From: Cladocopium goreaui
Lineage: Eukaryota > Sar > Dinophyceae > Suessiales > Symbiodiniaceae
Reading direction: 5' to 3'
Length of the DNA stretch: 64,000 nucleotides
NCBI GenBank assembly: GCA_947184155.2
Contig: CAMXCT020001871.1
Location: 1 to 64,000 of the forward strand
In this document: positions 1 to 10,065 of the stretch, one piece after another
How the letters are laid out: each line of letters opens with the position of its first letter
Position numbering within the stretch: the stretch's first letter is position 1
Notes under the pieces: model-generated
Told to the model about the DNA's origin: nothing
Seen by the model: only the letters and a program-made list of their open reading frames with translations
Databases searched by the model: none
Position numbers and translations under genes: made by a program

Positions 1-100
1 CTTCCACGTCTACATCTACCACCACCTTTATCTCTACTTCTACTTCTACTTACAATCCCACTTCTACTCCTACTTGCAACATGCGGCTTCTCCACGTCCC
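1..100. repeat. CTTCTA-rich simple sequence
   Basis: Degenerate pyrimidine-rich array of CTTCTA/CTACCA-like hexamers at the window edge. It is non-coding in appearance and is cut by the window start. Confidence 0.6.
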
Positions 101-750
101 TTAAAACTTAAAAACAATATTTTCCATACTACTGAAAAAAATGGAACCAAAAAGTACAGTCCATAGATGTTCATAATTGTTTTTTTTGTGGCAAGCATTG
201 AACGGCTGGGTGTAGCAGCCACAATTTGTCTGGACATAGCATTTCAGAAGCCGGTGCCTGAACGCGGCCCGGGGAGAATTGTTTGGGAAATCAGGTGTTC
301 GATATGTTTGAAACTCATCACATGTTTGAAACAACAAAGATACGGTTGGCAAAGTGCCATGTGTCAAGTTTTCTTGTACAAAACAGATTTTTTCTTTACC
401 ATGATGTGGGTTTGAAAAAAGACAATGGCATTGCAAGCTGATGCCCATTCCCCAAAAGCCTTGGTCCGCATCAGCCGCCGCGCAAGTGGCGGTGTCAATG
501 CAGAAAAAACACCGGCGACAGGCACAAGTAGTCTGTGGCTTTTTGCAGGCCGATGGCAACACTGGCACAGTCGGAGAGGAAGTAGATATAGTACAGGTCG
601 AGAAAAGTACAAATAGACCAACAAGTTTTTTTCATCATTCTATGTCATGGACAATTTGGTGATGGCCTGACACTGTCGGTTCAGGATGATGAATTGTTGT
701 TCATATTACATAAATGCCTATGCGAAACGTGTAAAATTATAATAGCAATA
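101..750. other. Unassigned stretch, no firm gene
   Basis: No repeat family of the window is recognised here. A Cys-rich minus-strand reading (about 420-560) is open but has no clear splice sites. I see no reliable gene. Confidence 0.4.
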
Positions 751-751
751 A

Positions 752-1125
752 GCACTTATCCTGAAAGATCACTGCCTGTGTCAAGAAAGATGATGAGGTT
801 GCTGTGCCTGTGGGTGCACGGGAACATGAACGTTCTTATCCCACCCCACCCCACCCCACCCCACCCCACCCCACCGGTCACTTATCTTGAAAGATCACTG
901 CCTGTGTCTGCAGGACAGCAAGAAAGATGATGAGGTTGCTGTGCCTGTGGGTGCACGGGAACATGAACGTTATTATCCCACCCCACCCCACCCCACCCCA
1001 CCATCACTGCCTGTGTCTGCAGGACAGCAAGAAAGATGATGAGGTTGCTGTGCCTGTGGGTGCACGGGAACATGAACGTTATTATCCCACCCCACCCCAC
1101 CCCACCCAACCACCCCACCACACCT
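752..1125. repeat. About 120-bp minisatellite carrying CCCCA runs
   Basis: Three head-to-tail copies share a body running from GATCACTGCCTGTGTC to GGGAACATGAACGTT, each followed by (CCCCA)n. Copies 2 and 3 carry an extra TGCAGGACAGCAAG segment. The minus strand of each CCCCA run is (TGGGG)n, which is capable of forming G-quadruplexes. Confidence 0.85.
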
Positions 1126-1220
1126 AGGTGCGCAAGTGAGTGATTTTCCAGGTGCGTAAGTGAGTGAATTTCTCAGGTGCGCAAGTGAGTGAATTTCCAG
1201 GTGCGCAAGTGAGTCACGTC
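1126..1220. repeat. About 24-bp tandem repeat AGGTGCGCAAGTGAGTG
   Basis: Four near-identical units, each containing AGGTGCG(C/T)AAGTGAGTGAATTTC. Each unit resembles a strong splice donor (CAG|GTGCGTAAGTGAG). It directly follows the larger minisatellite. Confidence 0.8.
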
Positions 1221-2141
1221 CCTAGCCCCAATGAGTGCATTTCCAAGTGGAACACCAAGAACTTGGGATTTTCTCATCGGAGGCATGCAATTTGTGAGGC
1301 CCCACCAACTGAGCCAATGTTGGTTCAACGGTGAATTCGATGCTACGGCAGATACCAAGTACTGGGGGTTTTCTTCCCACCTTGCAGGGATTGAAGCGAA
1401 CCTCCGGACCCGGTGATGGTTAAGTTGTGGTTGATAATGCTAACCCCCATGAATACATATGGGTATGGATCAATACCTATTAATACCATTTTTAATGGGA
1501 TGGACATCCATTTACCAGCTATTTTGATGTTCACCAGGGGTACAAGGTTTTGACACACTGCCATATGAATACTATAGTAATTACCATAAAGATCCAATAG
1601 AGCCATATGTTGGAATCCTTGTTGTGTCTACCGTCACTTCCCATGTCCCACGATTTTTTTTTTAGCCAGACCGTCGCGTCCGCAAGGTCAATATCACCAG
1701 GGATATACCATCGGCAGCTCGTTCGGCACGAGATGTTTAAGGGTCAGAAGAGAAAGTCTACAGAAAAGAGCCATGGTTGATCAGTATTCAGTGGGCCTCC
1801 AAAATGAATAGAACATCATAAATCATCCAATACAAAACCAGGACGGAAGGAATGATCAAAAGGTTTATCAGTATTCAACGGGCCAGATCTGAATAAATCA
1901 TCACAAAACCAGGGGTAGGGGATCATTTTTTGAGGGCAGGGGATGATCATTAAACATGTAAAAACCTATGGTCAACTAGTAAACGTGCGCCAGATGGCAT
2001 GAAATGGTCACTTTTCCCCAAAAAATGGTCCTTTCAAAGTGCCAGGTTGAAGATGTACCAACTTGGACCGCTGGATGGTTTCTCTGTGGACTCTGAAATA
2101 ATTGCTGCTGTTTGACTTGGTCAACTGTTGGGTGCAGGATA
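1221..2141. other. Intronic or intergenic stretch
   Basis: No repeat family is recognised until 2142. At 1663-1664 a T-run ending in AG is followed by a GC-richer stretch (to about 1740) open in all three plus frames. This could be an upstream exon of the branching-enzyme gene, but no frame can be chosen. Confidence 0.3.
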
Positions 2142-2253
2142 TACCCTCTGGTAAACATACAAAAAGCTATTGAAAATGGCCCAGTCGAAACAGTGGATTT
2201 ACCCATTAAAAATTGGGATTTTCCATAGTTTTTTGTATGTTTACCAGAGGGTA
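2142..2253. mobile_element. Family A MITE-like element
   Basis: Ends TACCCTCTGGTAAAC and GTTTACCAGAGGGTA form an inverted repeat. The interior alternates GAAAATGGCC and GGGATTTTCC boxes. No coding capacity. Confidence 0.85.
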
Positions 2254-2482
2254 ACAACAAACATCAACAAACCAATGAAAAAACGGGGTGAAATTCTCAA
2301 CTTCCAACGGAGCCGTGTATCTCGACAAGTTCAAAATCGTGGTTCAATTTGCTCTGCGTGCCGAGGTACTCCGTATTGGGGAGGCGAGGTGGGCTTCATC
2401 AGATTCACCAGGAAAAATCACCATTTTTCCCGTTGGTTTTTCCAATGGTTAAATCACCATTTTCCAATGGTAAATGAGTTAT

Positions 2483-2580
2483 CTGGTTGTTGGTTTCAAA
2501 ATTTTATTTTCCATTTCATATATGGGATGTCATCCGAAACCCATTGGCTAATGTTTTTCAAGATGGTTAAAACCACCAGC
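2483..2580. mobile_element. Family B fold-back element, diverged
   Basis: Starts CTGGTTGTTGGTTTC and ends GGTTAAAACCACCAG, with an internal TTTTTCA box. This is a diverged member of the family whose best copies are near 18.4 and 42.0 kb. Confidence 0.65.
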
Positions 2581-2590
2581 CCCATGGATA

Positions 2591-2704
2591 TACCCTCTGG
2601 TAAACTAACGTAACTATGGAAAATCGCCTTATTTTATAGCTGGGTAAATCCACTATTTCGACGGGGCCATTTTCAATAGCGAACTGTTAGTTTACCAGAG
2701 GGTA
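2591..2704. mobile_element. Family A MITE-like element
   Basis: Full copy with TACCCTCTGG at the left end and CCAGAGGGTA at the right end. It lies about 340 bp from the previous copy in the same orientation. Confidence 0.85.
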
Positions 2705-3215
2705 TTCTTTTGAAGCGACGTTTTTTTTTTTCGTTTTTTTTCAGTCCAACCTTGGAATGTGTCAAGTCGATCCAGGATAAAGTTTTCACCCATCAGTTTA
2801 TTGATTACGCTCCCCAAAATCCAGTTATAAACGGGTATCCACATTGTATCCACAATATTGATCGACTGGTTTGTTATGGTTTATCATGGTTTAAATCAAG
2901 CCTCGATACTGATCGATTGGTAATTTATCACGATTGTCTATGAGTATTGTTCCAGTCGGTCTAAACCATGGAGGCCATCGACCGTGATCTAGTTGAACTC
3001 CCAAAAAACCGATCAAAAAGTGAGGGTAAACCTGGACACATATCTATAAGTATCTATAAGTCAATTTATATATCATCTATAGTTCACATCCTGAATAATT
3101 TATATGTTTATGCTTCACACTTTTCGGCATGTTTTTTTTTAAGGGTTACAGATCTTACAGTTGAAATCCCTCAGGTCCGACGCCAAACCCAGCGCGGAGT
3201 TGATTGCAGTCGCAG

Positions 3216-3294
3216 GTTGGGAGGTTTTGCTAAACAGCGACGATGGCCGCTACGGTGGTCGCGGGGGCGGCCCGGGCAACTCCAGCGTGCTATG
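3216..3294 (+). CDS. Exon: C-terminal domain of 1,4-alpha-glucan branching enzyme
   Basis: Acceptor TCGCAG|GT opens a reading WEVLLNSDDGRYGG followed by a Gly-rich loop and GN. This matches the start of the all-beta C-terminal domain of GlgB/starch-branching enzymes (family pattern VLNTD..YGG.G.GN). The last solvable base is 3294, before a GA-type donor (GAGATG). Using that donor, the exon ends in phase 2 and joins in frame to 4310-4412. The catalytic barrel exons must lie upstream, outside or unrecognised. The enzyme makes alpha-1,6 branches in storage glucan, which fits dinoflagellate starch metabolism. The family call is an inference from motif order, not a search. Confidence 0.6.
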
Positions 3295-3427
3295 GAGATG
3301 GGGGGATGGGGGTGAAGATGGCGATATTAGCAACTAGGGATTTCATGGGAAATTCATTGGGATTTAATGGGGGTAATGAGGATTTAATGGGGTTTAATGG
3401 GGTTTAACAGGAATTTAATGGGATTTA

Positions 3428-3532
3428 CACTCCGGTAATTTAACAGTCAGCTATGGAAAATGGCCTATTGATTGATGATTTACCTATCAACAGACAATTT
3501 TCCATAGCTACCTTAAATGACCGGAGGGTACA
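3428..3532. mobile_element. Diverged family A element
   Basis: Inverted ends CACTCCGGTAATTTA and TAAATGACCGGAGGGTA flank the GGAAAATGGCC / AATTTTCCATAGC core. The ends differ from the main subfamily (CCGG instead of CTGG). Confidence 0.6.
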
Positions 3533-3641
3533 CACCTTGGAATCGCTAAAAAGTGGTTGGTCTGGACATTTCTGGACGATGGAGGTTGCACGTTTTTTTT
3601 TTTGTTTGGGTGTAAACAACATTATACAACGTCTTGAACAG

Positions 3642-3712
3642 ATATATATATATATATATTATATATAAGTATATAATTCTAAATATATATACGTATATCT
3701 ATAACTGACATA
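3642..3712. repeat. TA-rich microsatellite
   Basis: (TA)n runs interrupted by short AT-rich words. Confidence 0.8.
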
Positions 3713-4046
3713 ACGACATTATTCAAACAAAACATACCAAGTGCTCATTGTTTCCATCGAAATTTAGTGGTATTCATTTTTGAGAAACATCACCATCTTC
3801 GCACAGAGAAATACTCAATCGTGCCTTAAAAGAAATCCATCGAATCATTCTCTTTCGTCATCCGCACTGGCTACCCGAGTTCCTCATCATATATTTTGAT
3901 CTTCCTTTTCGATCTCCGATGAATGATTTCTACAAAAAAGAAGTAATTTGATTTCAAGCAACCATATACGAGCTCTCTCATTTCCCTGTGATTGCTAAAA
4001 ACATCATTTACCTTCCAGAAACATCCAAAAACCTCGAAAAACCCAC

Positions 4047-4150
4047 TACCATCTGGTAATTTAACATAGCTATGGAAAATCACCATTTTCAATGGGTAAA
4101 TCCACTATAAATCACCATTTCCAATAGCTATGTTAGTTTACCAGAGGGTA
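4047..4150. mobile_element. Family A MITE-like element
   Basis: TACCATCTGG at the left end and CCAGAGGGTA at the right end, with near-perfect fold-back interior. It is immediately followed by the composite array described in the next entry. Confidence 0.85.
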
Positions 4151-4262
4151 TCACCATCATTAATCACCATTAATCACCATTAAATCACCATTAAATCACC
4201 ATTAAATCACCATTTTCCTATGGTTTTCCTATGGTTTTCCTATGGTTTTCCTATGGTTTTCC
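4151..4262. repeat. TTAATCACCA array then CCTATGGTTTT array
   Basis: About six units of (A)TTAAATCACCA, then five units of CCTATGGTTTT. The same pair of arrays follows the family A copy at 22891-23000 and, shortened, the copy at 42462-42591. Here an exon begins 48 bp later. Confidence 0.85.
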
Positions 4263-4309
4263 AATCCCATCCCATCCCATCCGCAACGCGTTGCACGTGG
4301 CGGCCGTAG

Positions 4310-4412
4310 GACGGGGCACCACCGGGGCGACTGTAGCGATTCCTTGCGCCTGGATCTGCCGGGCCACAGCTGTCTGCTGCTGCTGGCGCCTGAGAAGTTT
4401 GCTGAAGCCAAG
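4310..4412 (+). CDS. Exon: end of branching-enzyme beta domain
   Basis: Acceptor CCGTAG|G and donor AAG|GTGGGT give 103 nt. The reading contains SLRLDLPGHSCLLLLAPE. This is the pattern of the last strands of alpha-amylase-type C-terminal domains (family: SL.L.LPPL....L.P). It follows 3216-3294 in frame (phase 2 to phase 0). Length and order fit the branching-enzyme C-terminus, where this strand lies roughly 20 residues after the Gly-Asn loop. Confidence 0.65.
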
Positions 4413-4446
4413 GTGGGTCGATCTGGTCTTCAAATCGGGGTTGAAG

Positions 4447-4880
4447 ATATATATATATAGTATACCTATAATTATATATATAATTCTATATAATATACCT
4501 ATAATTATATATATATATATATTATAGCATCTTATAGCTATCTATATCCTATAATAAATAAATATATGAATAGATAAATCAATATATATATATAGAGTCA
4601 CATATGTAAGATTATCTATGTCTATGTGTAATGTCATATATGTAGATTACACAAGTTACACCGGATAGTATATATATATGTCAGTGTGTGTGTGTGTCGT
4701 ATCATGGATGTTTATGTAAGATATATGATATTAGATAGATATGAACTATATGATCATTTACATGTACAACGACAATATTGTAGATAGATATTAGAATCAT
4801 AGATGTTTCTGTGTATACTGATATATGTATTCGTACTACATAGATATGATATCTTTATATGCATACACTGTATATGTATG
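4447..4880. repeat. TA/TATG-rich low-complexity stretch
   Basis: Long run of TA, ATAG, TGTG and TATG words without coding potential. It fills most of the intron after exon 4310-4412. Confidence 0.8.
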
Positions 4881-4884
4881 TATA

Positions 4885-4993
4885 TACCCTCCAGTAAATT
4901 AACATAGACCCTGGTATTCATCGGAGTTGGAAGATTAGTTTCCTCTAAAAAATGGTGATTATCAGGGTCGAACTGTTAATTTACCAGGGGGTA
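4885..4993. mobile_element. Family A element, variant interior
   Basis: TACCCTCCAGTAAATTAAC left end and GTTAATTTACCAGGGGGTA right end. The interior has CCCTGG..ATCAGGGTCGAACTG, also seen as a fragment at about 19200-19268. Confidence 0.75.
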
Positions 4994-5172
4994 TATATAT
5001 ATATATTTAAAGATCAGTAAGGGGAATCATCCCAAATTATTATAATTTACCGGGTGTGTTGGGAGAATGGTTACCCCTAAAACTTGGATATTTCTTATTT
5101 AGAGCTTTAAATCTGGCTTAGTAAATCTGGCCCCTGGGGACCAAGATCTTATATCTATATATATATATATAT

Positions 5173-5316
5173 TCAATGGCCATTTCAGGAACCTAAATTG
5201 GAGGTACCTACCATATATAGGGCCTATTTTTTAGGCCTATGTAAGGGAATATCCCCACAAAATATGGCCTTATATGGTACAGTACCTCCATTTTAGGATC
5301 CTGAAATTCCCATTGA
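5173..5316. mobile_element. Family C fold-back element
   Basis: Outer ends TCAATGG and CCATTGA. The inner inverted repeat pairs GGAGGTACCTACCATATA with TATGGTACAGTACCTCC around GGCCTATTTTTTAGGCC. About 144 bp, no coding capacity. Confidence 0.85.
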
Positions 5317-5366
5317 TATATGCTATGGAAAATGGCCCATAGATTCATAGATGGTTTACCTCGCAG

Positions 5367-5441
5367 GCCTCGCGTCCGCCCGGTGGCATGAACGCCTCGG
5401 ACCACCTGGGCGCCGACATCGAGCCCCTCGGAAAACCATAG
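5367..5441 (+). CDS. Candidate last exon of the branching-enzyme gene
   Basis: Acceptor CCTCGCAG| opens 24 codons starting ASRPPGGMNASDHLGADIE and ending in TAG. It joins exon 4310-4412 phase 0 to phase 0. The stop codon lies inside a CCATAGGAAAA array. Either the array supplies the natural terminator, or the exon ends a few bases earlier at a GA donor and continues elsewhere. The sequence is low in complexity, so it cannot be assigned to a domain. Confidence 0.45.
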   Translation, partial: ASRPPGGMNASDHLGADIEPLGKP

Positions 5442-5457
5442 GAAAACCATAGGAAAA
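5430..5457. repeat. CCATAGGAAAA array adjoining an exon
   Basis: Two and a half copies of AACCATAGGAA at the exon's 3' edge. This is the reverse complement of the CCTATGGTTTT array found before exons. Confidence 0.7.
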
Positions 5458-5519
5458 TGGAGGTTTCTATAAATTTTGGTACCCCAATAGATGGATGGTG
5501 AATGGATATTTGAATTTTT

Positions 5520-5633
5520 AGCCTCTGGTAAACATACAAAAAACGATGGAAAATCACCATGAATAGAGAACTCAACTAACATTCTATGGGCCTTGGCTTC
5601 CAGTTCGCAAAGTGTAACAAATTACCAGAGGGT
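5520..5633. mobile_element. Family A element
   Basis: Left end GCCTCTGGTAAAC, right end AATTACCAGAGGGTA. The interior is diverged. Confidence 0.7.
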
Positions 5634-5683
5634 AAGGGGAATCCCAAAATATGCTTATTCACATTTGTCATCCCACGGCCAGT

Positions 5684-5965
5684 TCAATGGGATTTTCAAG
5701 GACAAAATGGAGGTACGTAAACGTACCATATTTTTGGCCATATGAATTGTGGGGATATTCCCTGAAATTTACCCTCTGGTTACTTGTTACATAGCCATGG
5801 TATAGATGGCCCATAGAAATAATTAGATGGTTTACCGTTATTAATAGCATGGTGATTTTCCATGGCGAACTGTGAATGTCATAACCAGATGGTAGGCCTA
5901 AAAACATAGGCCCAAAATATATGGTAAGTAGCTCCTTCCTGAAATGGTTCCTGAGGGCCAGTGAT
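5684..5965. mobile_element. Family C element interrupted by family A
   Basis: Family C sequence (TTCAATGGGATTTTCA, GGAGGTACGTAAACGTACC, GATATTCCCTGAAATT) is split at 5769/5895 by a complete family A copy. It then resumes with GGCCTAAAAACATAGGCC. Uninterrupted family C copies read GAAATTAGGCC at this point, so the host site is a TA. Confidence 0.8.
5770..5894. mobile_element. Family A element nested in family C
   Basis: TACCCTCTGGTTACTTG left end and CATAACCAGATGGTA right end. Comparison with the empty site in family C shows TA present on both sides after insertion and once before. That supports a TA target duplication. Confidence 0.85.
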
Positions 5966-6230
5966 TCCATGCCATTCCGAGGTATTGCATGGCAGACATT
6001 GGCTATTGAGTAGTGACCGCGACCAGATCACTGAAGCCGACTGGGGTTCAACACCAAGGGTGGCGAAATAGTGGTTGAGGGTCTCCTAGAAGTGGTTCAA
6101 GGGAACATTTTTCAAGCCTTCTTTAAGCCCTGTGGGCCTGGGAGTCACAGGTCTGCACCACGGTTTCCTGTAGGTCTTCCGCAAAAAATCACTCGCATTA
6201 TGATCCAAATGGAGAAGTCGTTGCCTTACC

Positions 6231-6351
6231 TTGGTGGCTCATTTCACTTGCTAAGTAGGTCATATCCCTGGTTATAAAGTGGGATAAGTATGGTTAATCC
6301 ACTTAAAAAACTAGGGTTACAACCCACTTACTAAGTGGAATGAGCCACCAA
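6231..6351. repeat. Long inverted repeat
   Basis: TTGGTGGCTCATTTCACTT at the left pairs with AAGTGGAATGAGCCACCAA at the right, with further internal pairing (CTAAGTAGG / AACCCACTTACTAAG). A related foldback is at 38795-38880. Confidence 0.8.
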
Positions 6352-6369
6352 GCAACTCACCCTGCGCAG

Positions 6370-6490
6370 CAATCGATGCAGTGCACTGCACAAACATGGT
6401 CGTGCTCGAGAGGTGTCATCGGTTGAAGTCGATGACAAGGCCTACTGCAGTGCTTTCCAGAAAACACGCACAGCAGTCCGAGTTGCGGTG
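6370..6490 (+). CDS. Candidate exon, unknown protein
   Basis: Acceptor CCTGCGCAG| opens about 40 codons beginning IDAVHCTNMVVLERCHRLK before TGA. A GT donor at 6415 would make it shorter. Composition is protein-like, but no family is recognised. The minus strand is also open here, so strand is uncertain. Confidence 0.3.
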
Positions 6491-6738
6491 AGGATGTGTC
6501 ATTGTCACGATTGGAATGGGTCAAGACATGTGGGTCTGAACATGGAGTATACCCCCTCCAAAATTGCAATTTGAGTGGTGAAAATATGGTGAACATGACC
6601 AAAGTTTTCAGACAAATGCCAGGTGCCCCTCCGTTTGTTTGCAGATGCTGTTCCCAGTAAAAATGGTTGACGCATTGACGCATCCCATAGTAATCCCCCA
6701 AAAGATAGAACCTTTGTAAATTCCTACAAAAATAGTAT

Positions 6739-6832
6739 GCAATATATATATATAATATATATATATATATAAGTATAATATCAATTATAATATCATATAA
6801 TATAATATACAATATATATATATATAATCAGT
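6739..6832. repeat. TA microsatellite
   Basis: TA repeats with ATATCA/ATAATA interruptions. Confidence 0.8.
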
Positions 6833-7236
6833 AATTTAGATTCTAGCTCTTTTTGGGTGGCCATAGAACCACATAGAATCGCTATTCTTGGTTGCTTAAA
6901 TCATTCTTTTTTGTCGATCCTCCTTCCGGTCGAAGAAATGTACTGTACTCCGTTGGCTTACCGGCCGCTTTCTACTTACTGATCATGGGGGAGTTTCGTA
7001 CACCAGATTTCTCATTTGACGTTCTCACGGGGAGTGGCTAGTGGACATTTAAAGCTTATTTCAGCTGAAACAGTATGGTCTAGTGGTTTGCCGGGAGCCT
7101 AAGGAAGAAGAAATCTATGAAATCCAACATCATCCAAAATCATCCGAACACAGAACTCGATTTGCAGATTGATTTCTGATTTTCTTCTGCCCGCAAGATC
7201 TTCCTCTGAAATTAAAAACATATGTTTCTTCCACAG

Positions 7237-7317
7237 CCTCACGGTGACTCGCGAGTTGGTGAGAAGCACTGGAAGATCTTGAAGACACTTTTTGGTAGGA
7301 TATCTAAGATTGGCCAG
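7237..7317 (+). CDS. Candidate exon, unknown protein
   Basis: Acceptor TTCCACAG| and donor CAG|GTGAATG bound 81 nt, phase 0 on both sides, reading PHGDSRVGEKHWKILKTLFG and on to SKIGQ. The composition is good and the splice signals are classical. It lies between the branching-enzyme exons and the coiled-coil exons on the same strand. It could belong to either gene or to a third. Family unknown. Confidence 0.45.
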
Positions 7318-7714
7318 GTGAATGTGGAATATTTCTATGATCCCATCAAAGATATGAACTTTTTGTTCTTAGTAGTTCTGGTTTGCCAGTTGAAAAACCT
7401 GAAGCTTTCGGTGCAAACCTCACGAAGTTGTACAAAAACCCTAACCGTGCCGACAGGGCATCTCTCAAACATGGATGCCAAACGTTGATTCGCGGTGAAG
7501 CGCACGACTTTTCCTAGGGCCAGGGTCCTAAATGATGGCAGCGCATGATGGGGACATCATAACTTGAATGTGGACATCCCAATGGAAAATGCATCAAAAA
7601 ATGAAGGTTTCTAGCTGGGATGAACCACCAAGTATCTTGGATTGTGTAAGTCGATGAGGGGATTTTTCCAATGGAAAACCTGAAAAACATCGCTGGGGGA
7701 ATCTATGAAAATAG

Positions 7715-7835
7715 CTGATTGGTGGTGACTGGAACCATGGAATTTTCTTTGACTTTCCAGAAACAGTTGGGAATGGAAAATCATCCCAACTGACGAAGTC
7801 CATCATTTTTCAGAGGGGTTCAAACCACCAACCAG
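7715..7835. mobile_element. Family B fold-back element
   Basis: CTGATTGGTGGTGACTGG left end, CAAACCACCAACCAG right end, internal CATCATTTTTCAGAGGGGT. The copy at 44246 has the same GACTGGAACCATGG variant. Confidence 0.8.
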
Positions 7836-8036
7836 ATTAATAGGGAGTATGTTTTTATTTGTTTTTGGGGGTTCCCTGCAGCAAATCCTTAAAGCCGCCC
7901 ATCACTCTGGTGACACCAAATCTCAGTCCATTCCCAAGTCTTGGGTGGATCGACAGTGCTGTTTCCAAGAGGAAACTGGATAAAACATAGGGATGTAATA
8001 ATCTAAAATGGGATGTAATCATATAACTGACAAATT

Positions 8037-8075
8037 ATTGACTAGTTGACTAGTTGACTAGTTGACTAGTTGACT
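8037..8075. repeat. 8-bp tandem repeat GACTAGTT
   Basis: Four and a half perfect copies. Confidence 0.85.
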
Positions 8076-8600
8076 CGGTTTCAAACGCGTTATTTCCAAC
8101 CAGATTTGGCATAACGATCCCCCATGACCAGCACATTTTTCAGGGAGTGGCTCAACTACCAATGAGAGTAGTTGAGTCCTCATTGAATACCATTGAACCA
8201 TCATTAGATATATTAGATATAACTACTGCAACTATTCTGATACAGAGGATGAAACCATCATAGAATAGTAGTTTCATGGCGCATTAAACCTCACTCCCAC
8301 CGAATCTTTGGGTAACCATAATGTCCTAATGCCACTATTAGATCCCCCAAACATTGCATTCCAAAAGACAAAAACTTCAAGAGTGACACCGCGATGACCC
8401 TGGTGGGAAGCGTGCAGTTCTGCTTGGTGACTTATCCCGACAACAACATGTGATGGTCAGCATGCTGAAGCGAGCTTTGTGAGCTACTTCTCAATGAAGA
8501 TATCAGGGGTTTCAACAAACGCAGGGATTTAACCATCAGTGGTGATAAGATAGGGGATGTAATGGATAGGATATTTAACGAATGATCTGGTTGGTAGCTT
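8076..8600. other. Unassigned stretch
   Basis: No recognised repeat family and no convincing exon. Short GC-richer words near 8390-8430 are open in several frames. Confidence 0.3.
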
Positions 8601-8689
8601 CAATTCAAAAGCATCACAGTTAAATATGCGAATGGCGATTTTTTATGACTCACATTTTTCACAGCCACCAGATCTTTGGTTTCCAGAAG

Positions 8690-8830
8690 TCGGAGGTGAG
8701 GCACCAAGTCCCACTGTGCCGGGGCCTGACTTAACATGCGGGGCGTGGAACCCACGCGGGCGTGCCCAACGTTTGGCACGTCGGAGGCCCTGCCGAAGCG
8801 GAGGTCGGAATCCACAAAGACAGCGACGCC
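8690..8830. other. GC-rich island, possible exon of uncertain strand
   Basis: About 140 bp much richer in GC than its surroundings. Minus-strand reading FVDSDLRFGRASDVPNVGH looks protein-like. The plus strand is also open. No clean acceptor is visible for the minus reading. Confidence 0.35.
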
Positions 8831-8882
8831 CGGGGGGGTTCATTTTGGATCTGACAAACAATAAGACACGAGAGGAGCAATC

Positions 8883-9132
8883 TGTATGTATATATATATA
8901 TATACATATATATATTATATATATAATATTATGTATATATATATTATGTATATACATATTATGTATATATATATATTATGTATATATATATATTATATGT
9001 ATTTTATGTATATATATATTATATGTATTTTATGTATATATATATATTATGTATATATATATAAATGTTCATATACATATACACATATGTATGTATATAT
9101 ATGTATATATATGTACATATATATATATATAT
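8883..9132. repeat. TATG/TA microsatellite, 250 bp
   Basis: Nearly pure TATGTATATATATT repeats. Open frames here encode only Tyr-Ile repeats and are not genes. Confidence 0.9.
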
Positions 9133-9364
9133 TTCCTCCAATAACGATAAAATAGTTTGTCTTTTGAAACTATCACATGGTTGGGTCCAAGGGGGTTGCC
9201 ATACATATACATATATCAATGTTTAATATCCTCGTGGGGCAAGGGAGGTACATATACATATGTCAATGTTTAATATTCTCGTTGGGCAATATCCCACTAC
9301 AAGGACTTAACGACTCTGACAAAGGCAGGTACGGGGAGGTACTAGTACCTGACTAGAGGTACTA

Positions 9365-9514
9365 GTACCTGACCCAATCAAAGATCAAAGATCAAAGATG
9401 GCTGAGGACTCCTGCCGAGAATCTTTCATTGGGTCAGGTAGTATAGGGCCAATGTAGTAAATCACAGATTCTCTGCCGGAGTCCTGATCTTTGATCTTTG
9501 ATTGGGTCAGGTAC
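9365..9514. repeat. 150-bp inverted repeat
   Basis: GTACCTGACCCAATCAAAG with two AAGATC units at the left pairs with the reverse complement at the right. The centre carries ACTCCTGCCGAGAATC against GATTCTCTGCCGGAGT. It is MITE-like and seen once as a full unit, beside a family C element. Confidence 0.85.
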
Positions 9515-9516
9515 TA

Positions 9517-9662
9517 TCAATGGGAATCAAAAAGGATCCTAAAATGGAGGTAGCTACCATATATAAGGCCTATTTTTTAGGCCTATGTAAGTGAATATCA
9601 CCACAAAATATGGCCTTATATGGTACAGTACCTCCATTTTAGGATCCTGGGAGTCCCATTGA
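9517..9662. mobile_element. Family C fold-back element
   Basis: TCAATGGGAATC left end and GTCCCATTGA right end around GGCCTATTTTTTAGGCC. It is very close to the copy at 5173-5316. Confidence 0.85.
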
Positions 9663-9703
9663 TACTAGTACCTACATGTCTTTGTAACATCTACTGGGAT
9701 TCC

Positions 9704-10065
9704 AAGACAATGACACGCTCCCATTGCCAAGGTTTGGGTCGGCAGTATTCACACGCTTCCCTAGCAAAGGCCGGGAAACACAGAGCACATGTAATTCCAC
9801 TCTGCTGTCTGTCCTTGAGAACAACAACATTTCAACAAAAAAAAATCAGTGCCACCTTGGTGTGAGCCATCTGCTAGACGTCTCAGACAATGACATGCTC
9901 CCATTGCCAAGGCTTGGGCCGGCAGCCTCCTGACACTTCCCTAGCAAAGGCCGGGGAACACGGCGCACATGCAATTTCAGTCTGCTGTTTGCCCTTGTGG
10001 GTAACAAATGTTCTTCACTAACAAAGCACATTTTGAGTGACATCTTGTTCTGAGCCTCAATGTCC
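9704..10065. repeat. 181-bp direct tandem duplication
   Basis: Two copies begin at AGACAATGACA(C/T)GCTCCC (9704 and 9885). They run through GGGTCGGCAG, TTCCCTAGCAAAGGCCGGG and a GTGAGCC/CTGAGCC end. Moderate divergence. It abuts the transposase remnant. Confidence 0.8.

Larger units (their letters stand above)
3295..4309 (+). other. Intron between branching-enzyme exons
   Basis: About 1 kb, starting with repeated GGGATTTAATGGGG motifs (3355-3425). It then carries a diverged family A element, TA microsatellite, a plain AT-rich part, a full family A element and a TTAATCACCA/CCTATGGTTTT array that ends close to the next exon. Confidence 0.5.

Noticed and set aside
101..568. 155-codon minus-strand frame, Cys-rich
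   Set aside because: Part reads protein-like, but it has no visible splice sites. The plus strand is open in two frames over the same bases.
8880..9219. Tyr/Ile-rich open frames on both strands
   Set aside because: TA/TATG microsatellite translations.
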